From Pleurocapsales cyanobacterium LEGE 10410 (GTDB lineage Bacteria > Cyanobacteriota > Cyanobacteriia > Cyanobacteriales > Xenococcaceae): a stretch of DNA of 47,382 nucleotides. The position numbers and the translations under genes were made by a program. Numbering within the stretch: position 1 is the first letter of the stretch; the number at the start of each line of letters is the position of its first letter. The notes beneath the pieces were generated by a model, which was not told where the DNA came from, searched no databases, and saw only the letters and a program-made list of their open reading frames with translations. The DNA is taken from assembly GCA_015207195.1 (NCBI GenBank), contig JADEXJ010000035.1, positions 1-47,382 of the forward strand. Reading direction: 5' to 3'. Shown here piece by piece: positions 25,490 to 35,200 of the stretch.

Positions 25490-28400
25490 TTAATGCAAAC
25501 TAGCTGGCTTTTTAGGAGCAGCAATTATTGAATTTTCCGCGTGTCCAATACTTGACATTCCCGAACCCGAACGAATGGCATTGATATACTGTTGGGAAAA
25601 ATCTCTCAATCCCAGCATTTGCCCTCGCATATTGTTGGGGTAGCTACTCATGACTCTATCTCTTGCTTCTAGTTCGCTAGGACCATTAGCCACAGCAGAT
25701 AGGGTCATCGCTGCGGGATAATACTCTGCTTGCCAAAAGCGATTATCTTTTTCCAGTAGCCATTTGGAACAGAGGCGAGTTTTATCTGGGAGGAATAACT
25801 CAGTCGAGTTTTGATTAATCAGTTCGGGATTATAGCCGAGGTGATGGGTTAGAGACTTAGCACCGCTAGAGGTAATCCTGCCGATCATACGGTAGTTGAT
25901 ATTTTGCAGAATTTGATCTCTGGCACAGCAGTTTTGGATAGCATCAATATCCTGGGAAATCAGGATTATTGAGATACCGCTTTTACGTCCGACAGCACAC
26001 CAGTTACCAAAACCGTTGGCGAACCCCTGCTTCTTAAACAGTACCGAAACCTCATCTCCGACAATTAAACTGCGGGGATAGGCTAAGGCGTTACGCAAGC
26101 AGGCAGCTTGGGTAGTTAAGGCAATGATGTTTTGTTCGGCTTCGCTGTCGAGTCCAGATAGAGCAAAAAACTTGATTTTGGGGTTGGGAGAAAATGAACT
26201 GGGTCTGCCGATCGCTTTTCCTAAAGGAGATTCCAGCAGTGCCGATACTTGAATCTGGATCTGATTGATGGCTGCTTGGTCGATCGCCTCAAAGCTAGAT
26301 AAGTTTAACTGTTCCTTGGTACAGAACTTAAGCCAGTCTTTGAGGACGGGCATATCCTGCCAGGCTTGCGATTTCCAACCCTTCTCCAGTGCTAGATTAT
26401 AGCGTTCGACAATTTCTGGGTCGTTAAGGAAAATATTTAGTGTCTTAGCAGCGATCGCTTCTACCCTTTGAGCCAATCTGGGGTCGTTAACCTTACCCAT
26501 AGCAATTTCGACAATGGCAGCCCGTACCGAATCGAGCCACTGATTCATCCTTTCTTCTCGCTGTTCGCCGTTAAAGCGTCTCAGATCGGGAAGTTCGACT
26601 AAGTTATTAGAGTGATAGCGTAGGTCGTGGTATGCTCCTTCGTCACCAAGAAGCTCGATCGCCGTCTTGAAACTGTTACCCTGTCCAGAGGAAATATCCA
26701 TACCAATTACGGGAATACCCGCCCGCAGATGGTCGAGCATAAACTGCCATGCCAAGACGGTTTTACCCGAACCAGATGTACCTAGAATAAGAGCGCGACT
26801 GGTTTGTTGGTGACAGAGATCGACATAAATTGGCTTACCACCGTTACTAATTAGCTCTACACCCTGACGGTCTAAATTCCTGGTTACAGTCAAGGGAAAG
26901 AAACGCCAGACGGTATGGTTGCTAAACACATGGCGACGATCCTCTAGGGCAGAATTATTTTGCAATAAGCGATTGATGTTAATCGGCAGGCTATCCAACC
27001 ACAGCGACCAGGCAATATTACGCTCTCGCTTGACCTTTGCCGTGCCAAAACTGCGACTCAGTTTGAGACAGGCTAAATCTAATTCTTTGGGATTAGAGCG
27101 ATAAACAAAGAAGGTAACGGCGGTGTGAAAGGATCTGGCTCCCTTACGCAGTTGCTTTTGTGCCTCAAAGCTTTCCTCTGCTTTGATTTCCGCTCCAACA
27201 TCTCTGCCCTGTCCCTTAATTACGGCGTGCTTTTGAGCCGAGCGAGACTGTTTGGCAATTTTAGCGAGGCTATCTTCAATCAGGCGATCGTTTGCCAGAC
27301 TAATTTCTACTACCGCTTCGGTATCTTTGACGTAATCTTGAGAAAGAACATTAAATGACCACCGTAGCTGCTCTCTTTGAGACATAGCAGTTTTAGGTCT
27401 TTCGGTCAAAGTCAGCACCGCACATTTTTGCTGTCTGCCTGGCAACCAAACAGTATCTTGGCTGCTGCGATGTTCTGGACAAGCGGGTTCTTCAATTCCC
27501 TCGGTCAAGACAGTTACGATGTGGCGATCGTTATTTACCTCCTCATCTAAGACAAAACCTTGTTCCGTTTCCTTGAGGGAAAATAATTGGGGTTTTGGCG
27601 GCACTGGTGTAGTGGGAGAATGAAACTTGTACCATAGCCATTGCCATAGTTCATCGCTAGACAAAGGCTGGGCAGCCAATCCAAGTTTATTATTGAGTAT
27701 GGTTTCCCAGTTAACAAACCCCTGGTTAAATGCCTGAAGAAATAACTGTTGGTAGAACCGTTCCTGGTAGACGCGGGCGTTACCTGAAAACCAAGTCAAA
27801 GCCTGTTTGAATTTAGCCGTGACCCATTTAATTGACTGGCTGGTAAGGTCATTGCTAGTCGCACCCGCATTTTCATCGTAAGTCCAGGTGCAAAACAAGG
27901 TACTGTTCCAACACTGTCTGATTCCTTCATCGTGAAGTTCTTGGACTCGCTTTTGTTCGTTACGAGTCAAAACTGCTACTGGCAATAAATCACATTCATC
28001 GGCGATCGCACTTAGCTCCTGCTGGCGAGGAACATTGTTACCAAACTTTTGCGTATGAATAATCAATCTTTCCCCTGGCAAGACTTCTTTCAAGCCTTCT
28101 TCTAAAGCATCAGCATAGTTACTCACCTCGGTACGTTCGAGGTTATTGTGATAGCCAGGAGTTTTGAACGGGAAGACAATCTGGAAAGTAGAGCCTCGAT
28201 TGAGGAGTAGTCCAGATACCTGATAACCATCTTTTTCGATGGAAATAAGGCAAACTAAATCTTGAAAATTCTGAAACGGCATGAATCTATGTTGTTGACC
28301 TTTTTGATTGGTTTTAGTCAGAGGTTTGAGACGAGCAGTAAGAGTGTTATCGGGAATCTGCTTTCTCAGGTAAGCAGGGCGATTTTTAATCAGCGGAGAG

Positions 28401-28690
28401 ATATAGGGTAAATTAGCCGAGTACCAATCTTTGCCAGGAGGGAAGTGAAAGCGATCGACAAACTGGTGAGGATGTTTCCCTGTAAGTATCCACCAGCTAA
28501 TACAGAACCAGAGAGATACGGTGGCAAATGCTGCCAATCCAAAATCAAAGAAGCCTAAAGTAAGGACATAGCTTATGATTACTAACACCGACCAGGGAAT
28601 TAACTGATTGGCAGGGATGAATAGGATGGTAGGCTGCTGTCCCAATAACTGATTGATGCTGATTAAATCGCGATCGGGATCTTTAAGCAT
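25490..28690 (-). CDS. virB4: VirB4/TraC-like secretion ATPase
   Basis: A 1066-residue ATPase. Two hydrophobic segments near residues 30-70 could anchor it at the membrane. The C-terminal domain has Walker A LGTSGSGKTVLAW near 632-644, Walker B RSLIVGDEVSVLF near 870-882, and ISIILISQDIDAI, where VirB4 has its SQ motif. VirB4 powers pilus assembly and substrate transfer. It is longer than typical VirB4 (about 800 residues), mainly because of the N-terminal part. It follows the VirB2/VirB3-like gene by 92 bases that include an intergenic GCGATCGC-type site. Confidence 0.88.
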   Translation of the reverse strand: MLKDPDRDLISINQLLGQQPTILFIPANQLIPWSVLVIISYVLTLGFFDFGLAAFATVSLWFCISWWILTGKHPHQFVDRFHFPPGKDWYSANLPYISPLIKNRPAYLRKQIPDNTLTARLKPLTKTNQKGQQHRFMPFQNFQDLVCLISIEKDGYQVSGLLLNRGSTFQIVFPFKTPGYHNNLERTEVSNYADALEEGLKEVLPGERLIIHTQKFGNNVPRQQELSAIADECDLLPVAVLTRNEQKRVQELHDEGIRQCWNSTLFCTWTYDENAGATSNDLTSQSIKWVTAKFKQALTWFSGNARVYQERFYQQLFLQAFNQGFVNWETILNNKLGLAAQPLSSDELWQWLWYKFHSPTTPVPPKPQLFSLKETEQGFVLDEEVNNDRHIVTVLTEGIEEPACPEHRSSQDTVWLPGRQQKCAVLTLTERPKTAMSQREQLRWSFNVLSQDYVKDTEAVVEISLANDRLIEDSLAKIAKQSRSAQKHAVIKGQGRDVGAEIKAEESFEAQKQLRKGARSFHTAVTFFVYRSNPKELDLACLKLSRSFGTAKVKRERNIAWSLWLDSLPININRLLQNNSALEDRRHVFSNHTVWRFFPLTVTRNLDRQGVELISNGGKPIYVDLCHQQTSRALILGTSGSGKTVLAWQFMLDHLRAGIPVIGMDISSGQGNSFKTAIELLGDEGAYHDLRYHSNNLVELPDLRRFNGEQREERMNQWLDSVRAAIVEIAMGKVNDPRLAQRVEAIAAKTLNIFLNDPEIVERYNLALEKGWKSQAWQDMPVLKDWLKFCTKEQLNLSSFEAIDQAAINQIQIQVSALLESPLGKAIGRPSSFSPNPKIKFFALSGLDSEAEQNIIALTTQAACLRNALAYPRSLIVGDEVSVLFKKQGFANGFGNWCAVGRKSGISIILISQDIDAIQNCCARDQILQNINYRMIGRITSSGAKSLTHHLGYNPELINQNSTELFLPDKTRLCSKWLLEKDNRFWQAEYYPAAMTLSAVANGPSELEARDRVMSSYPNNMRGQMLGLRDFSQQYINAIRSGSGMSSIGHAENSIIAAPKKPASLH

Positions 28691-28782
28691 GAGTAGTTAA
28701 ATAGATATTAAATTTATAGTTGCGTAGAGATATAGAGCTAATAACAGAAATTAAACTAGTTAGGTAATTCGCGATCGCGTCT

Positions 28783-29385
28783 CTAAGCCGTTCCCGCACC
28801 TGCGATTAAAATAGTTAGTACGTCAATGCCCATAATCGTGCCAAAGGCGATAACGATAGTACCGATAATTGGTCTAGGATCGTTCCCTTGCTGTGCCTGA
28901 ACGAAGGCAAAGATACCAGCAGCAACTACGAATAGAACAAAAGTGACTCGCAGAAAATCGAAGATTAAGGCTACACTTTCTGCTGGTAGTGCGCTGGATG
29001 TACCGCCGATAACGTCTGTAACGCGGTTTTCCAAGTCCTGAAGGAACAGAGCATTTGCAGGTTCGAGCATTCCAAATACCATCGTCGCGCCTAGTACCAA
29101 TACTCCTAGATGCCAAATACTGATGCGTTGTCCGATAGTTTTTTCAATGAAGGGGACGACTTTGGCACAGTAATACATTGCTCCAAACACCAGAGCGAAA
29201 CTGGCAAGAACGAAGACAAAAAAGGCATCGTTAAGAGTCAAATAAATTACTCCTGCTGCTACCCCTGCTGCGTAAGGTAGATCGCCCTGGCGAATCTTGA
29301 GATATTTCATCAGAGAATTAGCAGGCTTTTGCGTAGCTATACGAGTGTGTTTTGGTGCGGGGGGTAAATCTAATCTTGTTTGCAT
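28783..29385 (-). CDS. Possible VirB3-VirB2 fusion (pilin precursor)
   Basis: A 200-residue protein with about five hydrophobic segments. The N-terminal half has two closely spaced spans (about 40-75) after a basic start, as in VirB3 or a TraL-like protein. A third span ends in EPANALFLQ, a likely signal-peptidase site near residue 112. The remainder (about 88 residues) has two long spans (near 142-165 and 174-197) separated by a short polar loop, QAQQGNDPRP, the classic plan of VirB2/TrbC pilins. It is first in the operon, directly upstream of virB4, where virB2 and virB3 normally lie. Confidence 0.6.
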   Translation of the reverse strand: MQTRLDLPPAPKHTRIATQKPANSLMKYLKIRQGDLPYAAGVAAGVIYLTLNDAFFVFVLASFALVFGAMYYCAKVVPFIEKTIGQRISIWHLGVLVLGATMVFGMLEPANALFLQDLENRVTDVIGGTSSALPAESVALIFDFLRVTFVLFVVAAGIFAFVQAQQGNDPRPIIGTIVIAFGTIMGIDVLTILIAGAGTA

Positions 29386-29596
29386 CTTTTTAATTTCCTT
29401 ATGTAGTTTAAGAAGCTTACAAGATAAGTATATTTTCGGCTATATGGCTGTAACTTGTGATAAATGAACCTGGCTTTTTAGTCTTTTTGTATAGTTTTTA
29501 TTGACGCAGCTTTTCTACGTCCCAACAATTAATTTTTTCGGTAATATCGAGAGAATGCTAATTAATTCTTGATTTTCCTATGAAAGTAGTTATTAT

Positions 29597-29626
29597 AGTT
29601 ATTGTCACATATATGCGACAGTAACT
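29597..29626. promoter_or_regulatory. Palindromic operator of the toxin-antitoxin pair
   Basis: AGTTATTGTC and GACAGTAACT are inverted with one mismatch around ACATATATGC; the core TGTCACATATATGCGACA is itself nearly a perfect dyad. It ends 13 bases before the toxin start and lies upstream of the pair, where the helix-turn-helix antitoxin would bind to repress its own operon. The nearest gene on the other side is the type IV secretion operon, divergently transcribed, so an effect on that promoter is possible. The remainder of 29386-29596 shows no gene. Confidence 0.6.
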
Positions 29627-29639
29627 ACAGAGGAATAAG

Positions 29640-29978
29640 GTGGAAAGTCAGCAGTGGTCGATTTTAAAATATGTGACCACAACAGGGATATGTCCTTATG
29701 ATGAGTGGTTTGAGACTCTCAAGCCAGCTACTCAAGCTCGTGTTGATGTTCGTTTTGACCGTGTAAATCTAGGCAACTTCGGCGACAGCAAAAGCTTGGG
29801 AGAAGGGATTTATGAGCTGCGACTACATTTCGGAGGCGGATATCGAGTCTACTACGGAATATCAGGTAAGAGAATAATTCTCTTGTTAATGGGGGGAGCG
29901 AAGAAAACTCAAACCAAAGATATCAAAACTGCTCGTCGCAACTGGAAAGATTACCAAAAGGAACAGAGAAGAGGTTAA
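29640..29978 (+). CDS. RelE/HigB-superfamily toxin (addiction-module killer)
   Basis: A 112-residue protein starting from GTG with GAGGAA about five bases upstream. The pattern GEGIYELRLHFGGGYRVYYG, then ILLLMGGAKKTQTKDIKTAR, is the signature of the Gp49-like or HigB-type killer proteins of the RelE superfamily. They cut mRNA at the ribosome. The gene is intact and is followed after six bases by its antitoxin, in the toxin-first order of this family. It probably stabilises the plasmid. The divergent secretion operon lies 250 bases away. Confidence 0.9.
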   Translation: MESQQWSILKYVTTTGICPYDEWFETLKPATQARVDVRFDRVNLGNFGDSKSLGEGIYELRLHFGGGYRVYYGISGKRIILLLMGGAKKTQTKDIKTARRNWKDYQKEQRRG

Positions 29979-29984
29979 CCAACA

Positions 29985-30296
29985 ATGCCAACAAAAGACT
30001 ATAAAACCGACTTACTCCAAAGATTAGGAAACTCTCAATACGCAGCAACCTACTTAAAAGCTGCTCTGGATGAAACCTTATCTGATGGCAATACAGAAGC
30101 GTTTCTACTAGCGTTAAAAAACGTGGTTGAAGCCAAAGGTTCTACTCAAACAATTGCCAACGAATCCAATATTTCACGGCAACATCTTTATCGAATTCTA
30201 AGCGGTGAAGGGAATCCAACCTTAGATACTTTGACATCGGTACTTCAGGCAGTAGGACTAACTATTGATTTTAAACCTGTTTCGATTGAAGACTAA
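29985..30296 (+). CDS. HigA-type addiction-module antidote (helix-turn-helix)
   Basis: A 103-residue protein matching the addiction-module antidote family: an N-terminal toxin-binding region (LQRLGNSQYAATYLKAALDE) and a C-terminal helix-turn-helix (TIANESNISRQHLYRILSGE, then PTLDTLTSVLQAVGL). It should neutralise the toxin encoded six bases upstream and bind the palindrome at 29597-29626. The pair is complete, in contrast to the two broken pairs elsewhere in the window. The gene converges on the acidic-protein gene, leaving a 64-base gap with nothing distinctive. Confidence 0.9.
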   Translation: MPTKDYKTDLLQRLGNSQYAATYLKAALDETLSDGNTEAFLLALKNVVEAKGSTQTIANESNISRQHLYRILSGEGNPTLDTLTSVLQAVGLTIDFKPVSIED

Positions 30297-30360
30297 TCAT
30301 TGAAGGGCATTGGTTAACAAGAGTAATAGGCAAGTTGAGCAATGTTGATTACAAAGTCGG

Positions 30361-32172
30361 CTAATCAACCATTGCTATTTCCTTCTGCTTTTTTGGCTGA
30401 TTAGGTTTTGACTGATTTTGTTTTTGTTGTTTCTCCAAAAAATCATCGATTTCGTTTAGCTTTTGGCTAAAGCTTTCCACGATCGCCTGTTTCTCATATT
30501 CATCTAGTTCATCCTTATCGATTGCAAACTCACCCAAATCGCTTTCTATCGTTGCCTTAAAAATTTCTTCTACTTCCTCACCATCTTGTTCTTCAATAGT
30601 AATAACTGTCCGATCGTTAGCGCGATTGCTGCACAACTTACAACTATCGCCGATAGGAATACCCGATTCTGAATTGGGATTGATTTGCTCGTACTTCTCG
30701 TTAACATCCAGCAAGACATTAACTAGCCGAGTATCCAAATCTTCTGCTTCCTCATCCGATTGATTGGTGGACTGGTCTTCATCCCATACATCAGAATCCA
30801 AATCCTCTTCTGAATCTAATTCAACGTCGTCTCTTTTTTCTTCTGACTGTTTATCAAGCAATTGTTCTAGATATTCGATCCTCTCCTCTAAAGAATCTAA
30901 TTTCTGTTCGAGTCGCTCTAGCGCAGCATTAATTTGTTCTAGTTGCTGGTAGAAATCAGCAGAGCGATCGATGACAATTGGTTCAGTAGTTATATCTAGG
31001 TCAACATCTATTAATTGGCGATCGATAGTTTTTACAGCATTGTTTAATTGGTCGGAAATATCTTTTTCTAGATCCAACTCATCATCAAGATCTAATTCGT
31101 CATCAGACTCAATCTCTACATCCGTATTCAAATTAATGTCCTCATCTAAATCCTCATCTAAATCCAGTTCGCTATCGATTTCTGGTTCTTCTGCCTTTTG
31201 CCTAATAGATTTTGAACGCTCTACAAGTAGGCTCGTTCTTTCTTGTGCAGCCAGAATGCGATCGATAGTTGCTTTTAACTTTTGTTCCTCTCGCTTTTCT
31301 AATAACTTATTGGCAAATGCCATTCCGACTGCACCCATTTTCAAGCTTGTTGCTATTACCGTCATTCCATCAGTATCTTGGGTATAAGTATCGGCTCTTC
31401 TTCCTAGTGCCATCAAAGTTCTACTAGCGCGGTCGGCAAATGATGGTTTGGATTGGCTTTTTTTAGTCTTTTTAACAACTACATCTGGTTTAGCCTCCTT
31501 ACTTTCTGACTGTTGCTGTTTCTTACTGGGTGATAAGTCTGGTTCTTTGTCTTCAATTTTATTATCTTCAACTGACTCATTCAACAGTTCGTCTACAGCG
31601 TCTTCTACATGGTGAGTCTTATCTTTTACTTCTTCTGTTTCAAACAGCAAATCTTCTGGTACTTCTTTGTCAACTGACGTAGTTTTATCTTCAATTAGAT
31701 CGACAACATCCAGACGACTATTCTTTTGACCTCGTTCTATGGAGTCAGTGCGATCGCCTGAAGAGACTGAAAAATCTTCTAACTCTTGTAAATTTAGTTC
31801 GCTGTTTTCTTTAACTGGCTTTTTCTGTAGTAAGCCTTCGACTGATGAGCGAGTATAGCGATATTTTTCTTCGCCACCCAAATGTTCCAGCATCTTGATA
31901 GACTTGGTAGTCCCTAATTGTGGTCGATTAGCTAGGCTTAATACTAAGTCATTTTCCTTGACTCCGACTCTAATTGCTAAATGCTCGCCCTTTGATTCGG
32001 CATTGCGATCGCCAATCACTTTAATAGTTCGAGCAAAATCTTCGTAGGATCGCAGATTGTTCTTTTGGCAGTAATTAAGAGCCTGCTGGCAAGTCTTGTT
32101 GAGATACTTTAGAACTACTTCTCCCTGGCGATCGCTTGCAGTAATAAATTTAACTTTATTTAAGGTATTCAT
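30361..32172 (-). CDS. Acidic, partly disordered protein downstream of the polymerase-like gene
   Basis: About 603 residues from the ATG at 32172 (MNTLNKVKFI); a frame extending to 32229 is less likely. The N-terminal ~110 residues look folded. The middle is Lys/Glu-rich. An Asp/Glu run, LDLDEDLDEDINLN and similar, spans about residues 330-375 and leads into a coiled coil (LEQINAALERLEQKLDSLEE). The C-terminal part has CKLCSN and ends in a Gln/Lys-rich tail. No family was recognised. It lies 82 bases after the polymerase-like gene on the same strand. Acidic, coiled-coil proteins often bind basic or nucleic-acid-binding partners, so an accessory role is possible but unproven. Confidence 0.65.
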   Translation of the reverse strand: MNTLNKVKFITASDRQGEVVLKYLNKTCQQALNYCQKNNLRSYEDFARTIKVIGDRNAESKGEHLAIRVGVKENDLVLSLANRPQLGTTKSIKMLEHLGGEEKYRYTRSSVEGLLQKKPVKENSELNLQELEDFSVSSGDRTDSIERGQKNSRLDVVDLIEDKTTSVDKEVPEDLLFETEEVKDKTHHVEDAVDELLNESVEDNKIEDKEPDLSPSKKQQQSESKEAKPDVVVKKTKKSQSKPSFADRASRTLMALGRRADTYTQDTDGMTVIATSLKMGAVGMAFANKLLEKREEQKLKATIDRILAAQERTSLLVERSKSIRQKAEEPEIDSELDLDEDLDEDINLNTDVEIESDDELDLDDELDLEKDISDQLNNAVKTIDRQLIDVDLDITTEPIVIDRSADFYQQLEQINAALERLEQKLDSLEERIEYLEQLLDKQSEEKRDDVELDSEEDLDSDVWDEDQSTNQSDEEAEDLDTRLVNVLLDVNEKYEQINPNSESGIPIGDSCKLCSNRANDRTVITIEEQDGEEVEEIFKATIESDLGEFAIDKDELDEYEKQAIVESFSQKLNEIDDFLEKQQKQNQSKPNQPKKQKEIAMVD

Positions 32173-32254
32173 AATTCGATAAAAAATAATTGATTGAATT
32201 TGAACGTGCCTGCTATTTGTCACAGGCACTCTTTACTTAATTAAATAAGGTTGA

Positions 32255-35200
32255 CTAGATAGATAATTCCTCTTGTTTACCTTTACGCTTGAGCCGATTG
32301 GCTTTTTTGAGGTTCAAATTATCTTTTTTGGTTTCTCCTTCGCACATCTTGAAAAATCGCTCGGCGTTGGCTTCAGATAAAGGCTTATCAATCTTGTCTG
32401 TGGCTAAATTAGATTGGAAAATAACTTTCTGATGGGAATCGCGCACTTTGCAGTTATGATCGCGAACAGTAGCAGTCCATTCTCCCTTACTATCGATTTT
32501 GAGTTTATTTTCTCCCGTTTTCTGATGCTGACTCTTAATACTTTGGTGCAGCACAATCGAAGCATCTGGAGATAATAACTGCTTAACAGCAGGTTGAGTT
32601 TCTGTTTTCTTCTGCTCTCGGTTTGTCTCTGTTACTGAGTCAGAAATATTAAAATCTAAACTAAAATTGCGTTGTTTCTTGGCTGGAATATTGCCATTTA
32701 TTTCTTTATTCATAGGTGTATCTAAATAAAATTTACGCTGGTGTTTTTTTCGCTGTTTGTTGATAATTTCAGGTTTAGAAGGTAATTCGCGATCGGGAAG
32801 CCGAACCGAATCTGGTTTGGCATGAAGAATTAATGCGCCTTTGCTTGGCTCGATACTGGCAGTAAACCTCGAACCGACAGGTAATCGCGGAGACTGAGGC
32901 TCAAACATCGCCAAATCCTTACCTTTTAACTGCACCATTGGCTGTCCGTGGCGATAGTCGTTGGGATTTTTATATTTACCAACGACAAACTCAAATTCCT
33001 TGTTTTGTAATCGCTTGTCGCTAAAGTCAACCTGGCTGTAGTCGTTATGTCTCGCGCCGATTAGTTTAAAAGAAGTAAACTGATATTCTTCTAACTTCTG
33101 ACATATCTCTGAAGCAAATAAATTGAGAACTAAACTACCTTTGGAAAGATTAGCTTCATTCATCTCTACCCAGGTATAGTCTTTAGGTGGGACGATACGC
33201 AGGGAAACGGTATCTCCCTTGTAAGTAGTGAGGGTTTGTTCTTGCCAGAGAAAGCAATCGTTATCATTATTGCCCAGCTTAGTTTGTAGATTATTTATTA
33301 GTTCTGGCTTAGGATTAATTAGAGCGAAATCAACCAGAGGTAGGTCAGAGTTAACCGTTGCCTCGTAGTTTGCCCCCTGTTTATCGAGAAATGCCTTAAA
33401 CTCTGCTGCTAGAAGTCGGTAACTAGAGCCTTTTCGACTGCCAATCACATCTTTATTGTTTTGAGAAGTATCTCGACGCACGAAAGGAACGCTGACAACC
33501 CAAGTCTCCTGTGGCTCTAAAGATTTAACAAACTGATGTTCCTCGACCAACTCAATCGTAGTATTTAATTTGCAGGCAAGCTTCTTACATTCAGCAATAT
33601 GATTTTTTAGACTCTTATTGTTGGTTTCCAGCTTCCACATGGCACTGGCAGCCAGCATCCGATCTTGGGAATCTGAAAACTCTTCATCTACTATTGCTCT
33701 TAAATCTTCATATAGTCGAGCAAATTCCTGTTTTTTCCGTTCGGGGTCATCTTTGGAAGCCTGATGAATTTCCAAGGCGCGATCGCGATACCTCTGTTTA
33801 ATTTCCTCAGCTTTAGGCAAGCATACCTGTTCCCAGTACTTCAAATCCTGTTTGCTTTTAGGCTCGTCAAATAAAAAGCCAAAGCGATCGAGTTCTAAAC
33901 TCTTAATTCTCGTGCGACTCCACTGAGGATTAACGGCTTGCTCGGCAATACAGTTGATATTGTTATTGCTAGAGGTAGGCAAGCAGCTAGTTTTATACAC
34001 TCGCTCATCTTTTTTATAGTCAAATAAGGGACTAGGAAATTTCTTAACCCAGTTTTTAGTATGGGCAATAATATCTTCGTGATGGTCTTGATAACGAGCT
34101 GCACTTTTAGAAGAGTCTACTTCTATCTGTAAAGCATCGAATAGTTTACCCAATAGTTTGCGCTGGGCAGATTCAAACTTCTCTTGTCGCGATCGCTTTT
34201 GATAGGGGTTGGATGAAGATTTTACCCGTCCGATTAGAGTAGCTACATAACCAATACTGTTTTGTTTAATTGCTGCCGCTATTTGTTTGAGATTAGTATA
34301 TTTAGGCTTGCTGTAGTCAGTTTTATCTCGCTTTACTACCTGAGGATACTCGGCAGGTTCATTAGCTCGACGTATCTCCTGAGAAATTTGAGGAAAACGA
34401 GAAGCTGGAGTAACTATTAACTGGTCGCCATCGAAGTCACATTGATGGTGCTGCATCGCTTGGTCAGAGCGAATAAATACGCAGCCCCGATAGTTTAATA
34501 AAGATTGAGCAGCGGGTTGATAGTTATCTACCGTGTAACGACGGATATTATCCTTACTAACTATGGGATAGCGGGTGACAATTACTTCCGTACCGTTTTC
34601 TAGATGAGAAGCGACGATCGTTCCTGGCTTGAGATTATCGCAGGGTTGAGCCATCGCACTATCATGATGTAATGCTCCTTTAATTGCCAAATTGAGCCAA
34701 ATTTTTCTCAATTGGGAGCGTTGAAACTCAACTATCTTTGGATAACCAGTGAGCAATCCTTTGGTATCCTGGCGCAGTAAAGAAACTAATCTCGATTCTT
34801 TGGCTTCTGTCTCACTCTCATTGCCTTCTATATTAACTGCATCGTCATCGGTCTGTATAAAGCTAGCTTTGCAGTCATGTTGTTCGACGATATAGCGATT
34901 GAGCTTGAGTGGGCTGGATTGAATCTGTGCCAGTCTTTGAGCCTCGGCTTTGGTTGCGGGTACGATGTCGGAGGCGATCGCCTTTTTCGAGAACCAGATA
35001 CTAAACTGCCAGGAGTTATCATATTTTTGTAGTTCGGCATTGGCTCGATTACCCAGTGCCAGCTTGGGTAGTTGATAATCCCCACAGGGAACAGTCTCGT
35101 TTAACTTATCTTTAGCAATGCCTTTGATCGAGCTGCGATCGAGAACGATATCATATCCCCGATCTTCAGTCAGAGTTTGATTGGGCAGAAACGTTCCTTT

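Noticed and set aside
30764-31387. Two long + strand Ser-rich frames opposite the acidic protein.
   Set aside because: They are the antisense of Asp/Glu/Leu codons and have no ribosome-binding site or recognisable protein pattern.
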